Shown piece by piece: positions 63,556 through 64,000 of a DNA stretch of 64,000 nt; position 1 is the first letter of the stretch, and each line of letters begins with the position of its first letter. The translations under genes were made by a program, and so were the position numbers. The notes under the pieces are model-generated. The model ran no database searches and had not been told where the DNA came from. It saw nothing but the letters and a program-made list of their open reading frames with translations. Origin of the DNA: Ditylenchus dipsaci (Eukaryota > Nematoda > Chromadorea > Rhabditida > Anguinidae); contig SADC01000111.1 of assembly GCA_004194705.1 (NCBI GenBank), positions 62,001-126,000 on the forward strand. Direction: 5' to 3'.

Positions 63556-64000
63556 GTAATGTTTATTTTTTTTTAAAGTAAAAGAATTGTTTCAAATGTC
63601 TAGATATTAGCATATTAACAGAAAAATTTTGTTTGATTTCTTTTTTCGACAAGGAGAAAAGTTCTCGTAGAGTGTTTCAAGCTTTTGAATTTATCGAACC
63701 AAATGTAATTACAAATTGCCAGATGACAAATTGCCACAAAATATCTCACCAGCCATCAGGAAATTTTCGTAAGAGGTCCTCCGGGTATAGTACTCCTTGA
63801 CAAGTTTTCAAAATTATATATACATATTGCATAAAAGTCTTTGATAGGCTTTATAAATGTAATAAAAAATTTAAATTAGATCTCATTAACTTAATAACTA
63901 TAGTGAATTTAATGTATATCTCAAACTACTTTAAAAGAGAAGTTCTGTAATTTTGTAGTTTCATCAAGGCCACTTCGACCCCTCAGGAATTCGGAAGTTG
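63556..64000. other. right edge, no feature recognised
   Basis: AT-rich, probably intronic sequence of the coiled-coil gene. No further exon was supported. Confidence 0.4.

Overview
The window is animal nuclear DNA: AT-rich, with genes split into short exons bounded by GT...AG introns, AATAAA poly(A) signals, and intergenic and intronic space packed with DNA-transposon relics. Acceptors often read TTTTTAG or TTTTCAG, some introns are only about 40-50 bases, and there is a short interstitial TTAGGC-like run. This would suit a nematode, but that placement is a weak inference. No rRNA, intact tRNA, CRISPR array or bacterial operon was seen.

The dominant gene is a Caskin orthologue on the + strand, read from a candidate first visible exon at 27625 to the stop at 59214, with a poly(A) signal at 59393. 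Nineteen exons are well supported and one upstream exon is tentative. They encode about 1,090 residues: ankyrin repeats (27.9-32.2 kb), an SH3 domain split over two exons (40.6 and 44.4 kb), a Ser-rich linker (45.7-53.9 kb), two SAM domains (54.0-54.3 and 56.1 kb) and a low-complexity tail (57.2-59.2 kb). Splice phases agree at every junction. Known Caskins are cytoplasmic neuronal scaffolds.

Smaller or partial genes are: the 3' exons of a multi-pass membrane protein (1251-2398, +), whose intron holds a Bel/Pao gag relic; an unrecognised gene at 12147-14731 (+); a small secreted Cys-containing protein at 21997-23083 (-); and part of a coiled-coil gene at 62983-63555 (+), continuing past the right edge. 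The second and fourth show single-base frame breaks, which could be decay or consensus errors.

Almost everything else is inverted-repeat DNA. Elements with defensible ends include TA-flanked CAGGGTG families (Tc1/mariner type), TA-flanked CCGTATT and CAGTCAAACC families (pogo type), hAT-type miniature elements with 8-bp target duplications, and a TTAA-flanked piggyBac-type element that encodes only two tandem cysteine-rich domains between roughly 600-bp arms. Several larger hairpins are mosaics. They share a core (ACCGCATAAA ... AAGCAACCAAGCCCC) and an 11-base motif, CCTTGGTCCCC, but have different arms and are nested in each other. This modular foldback population is the best candidate for something undescribed.
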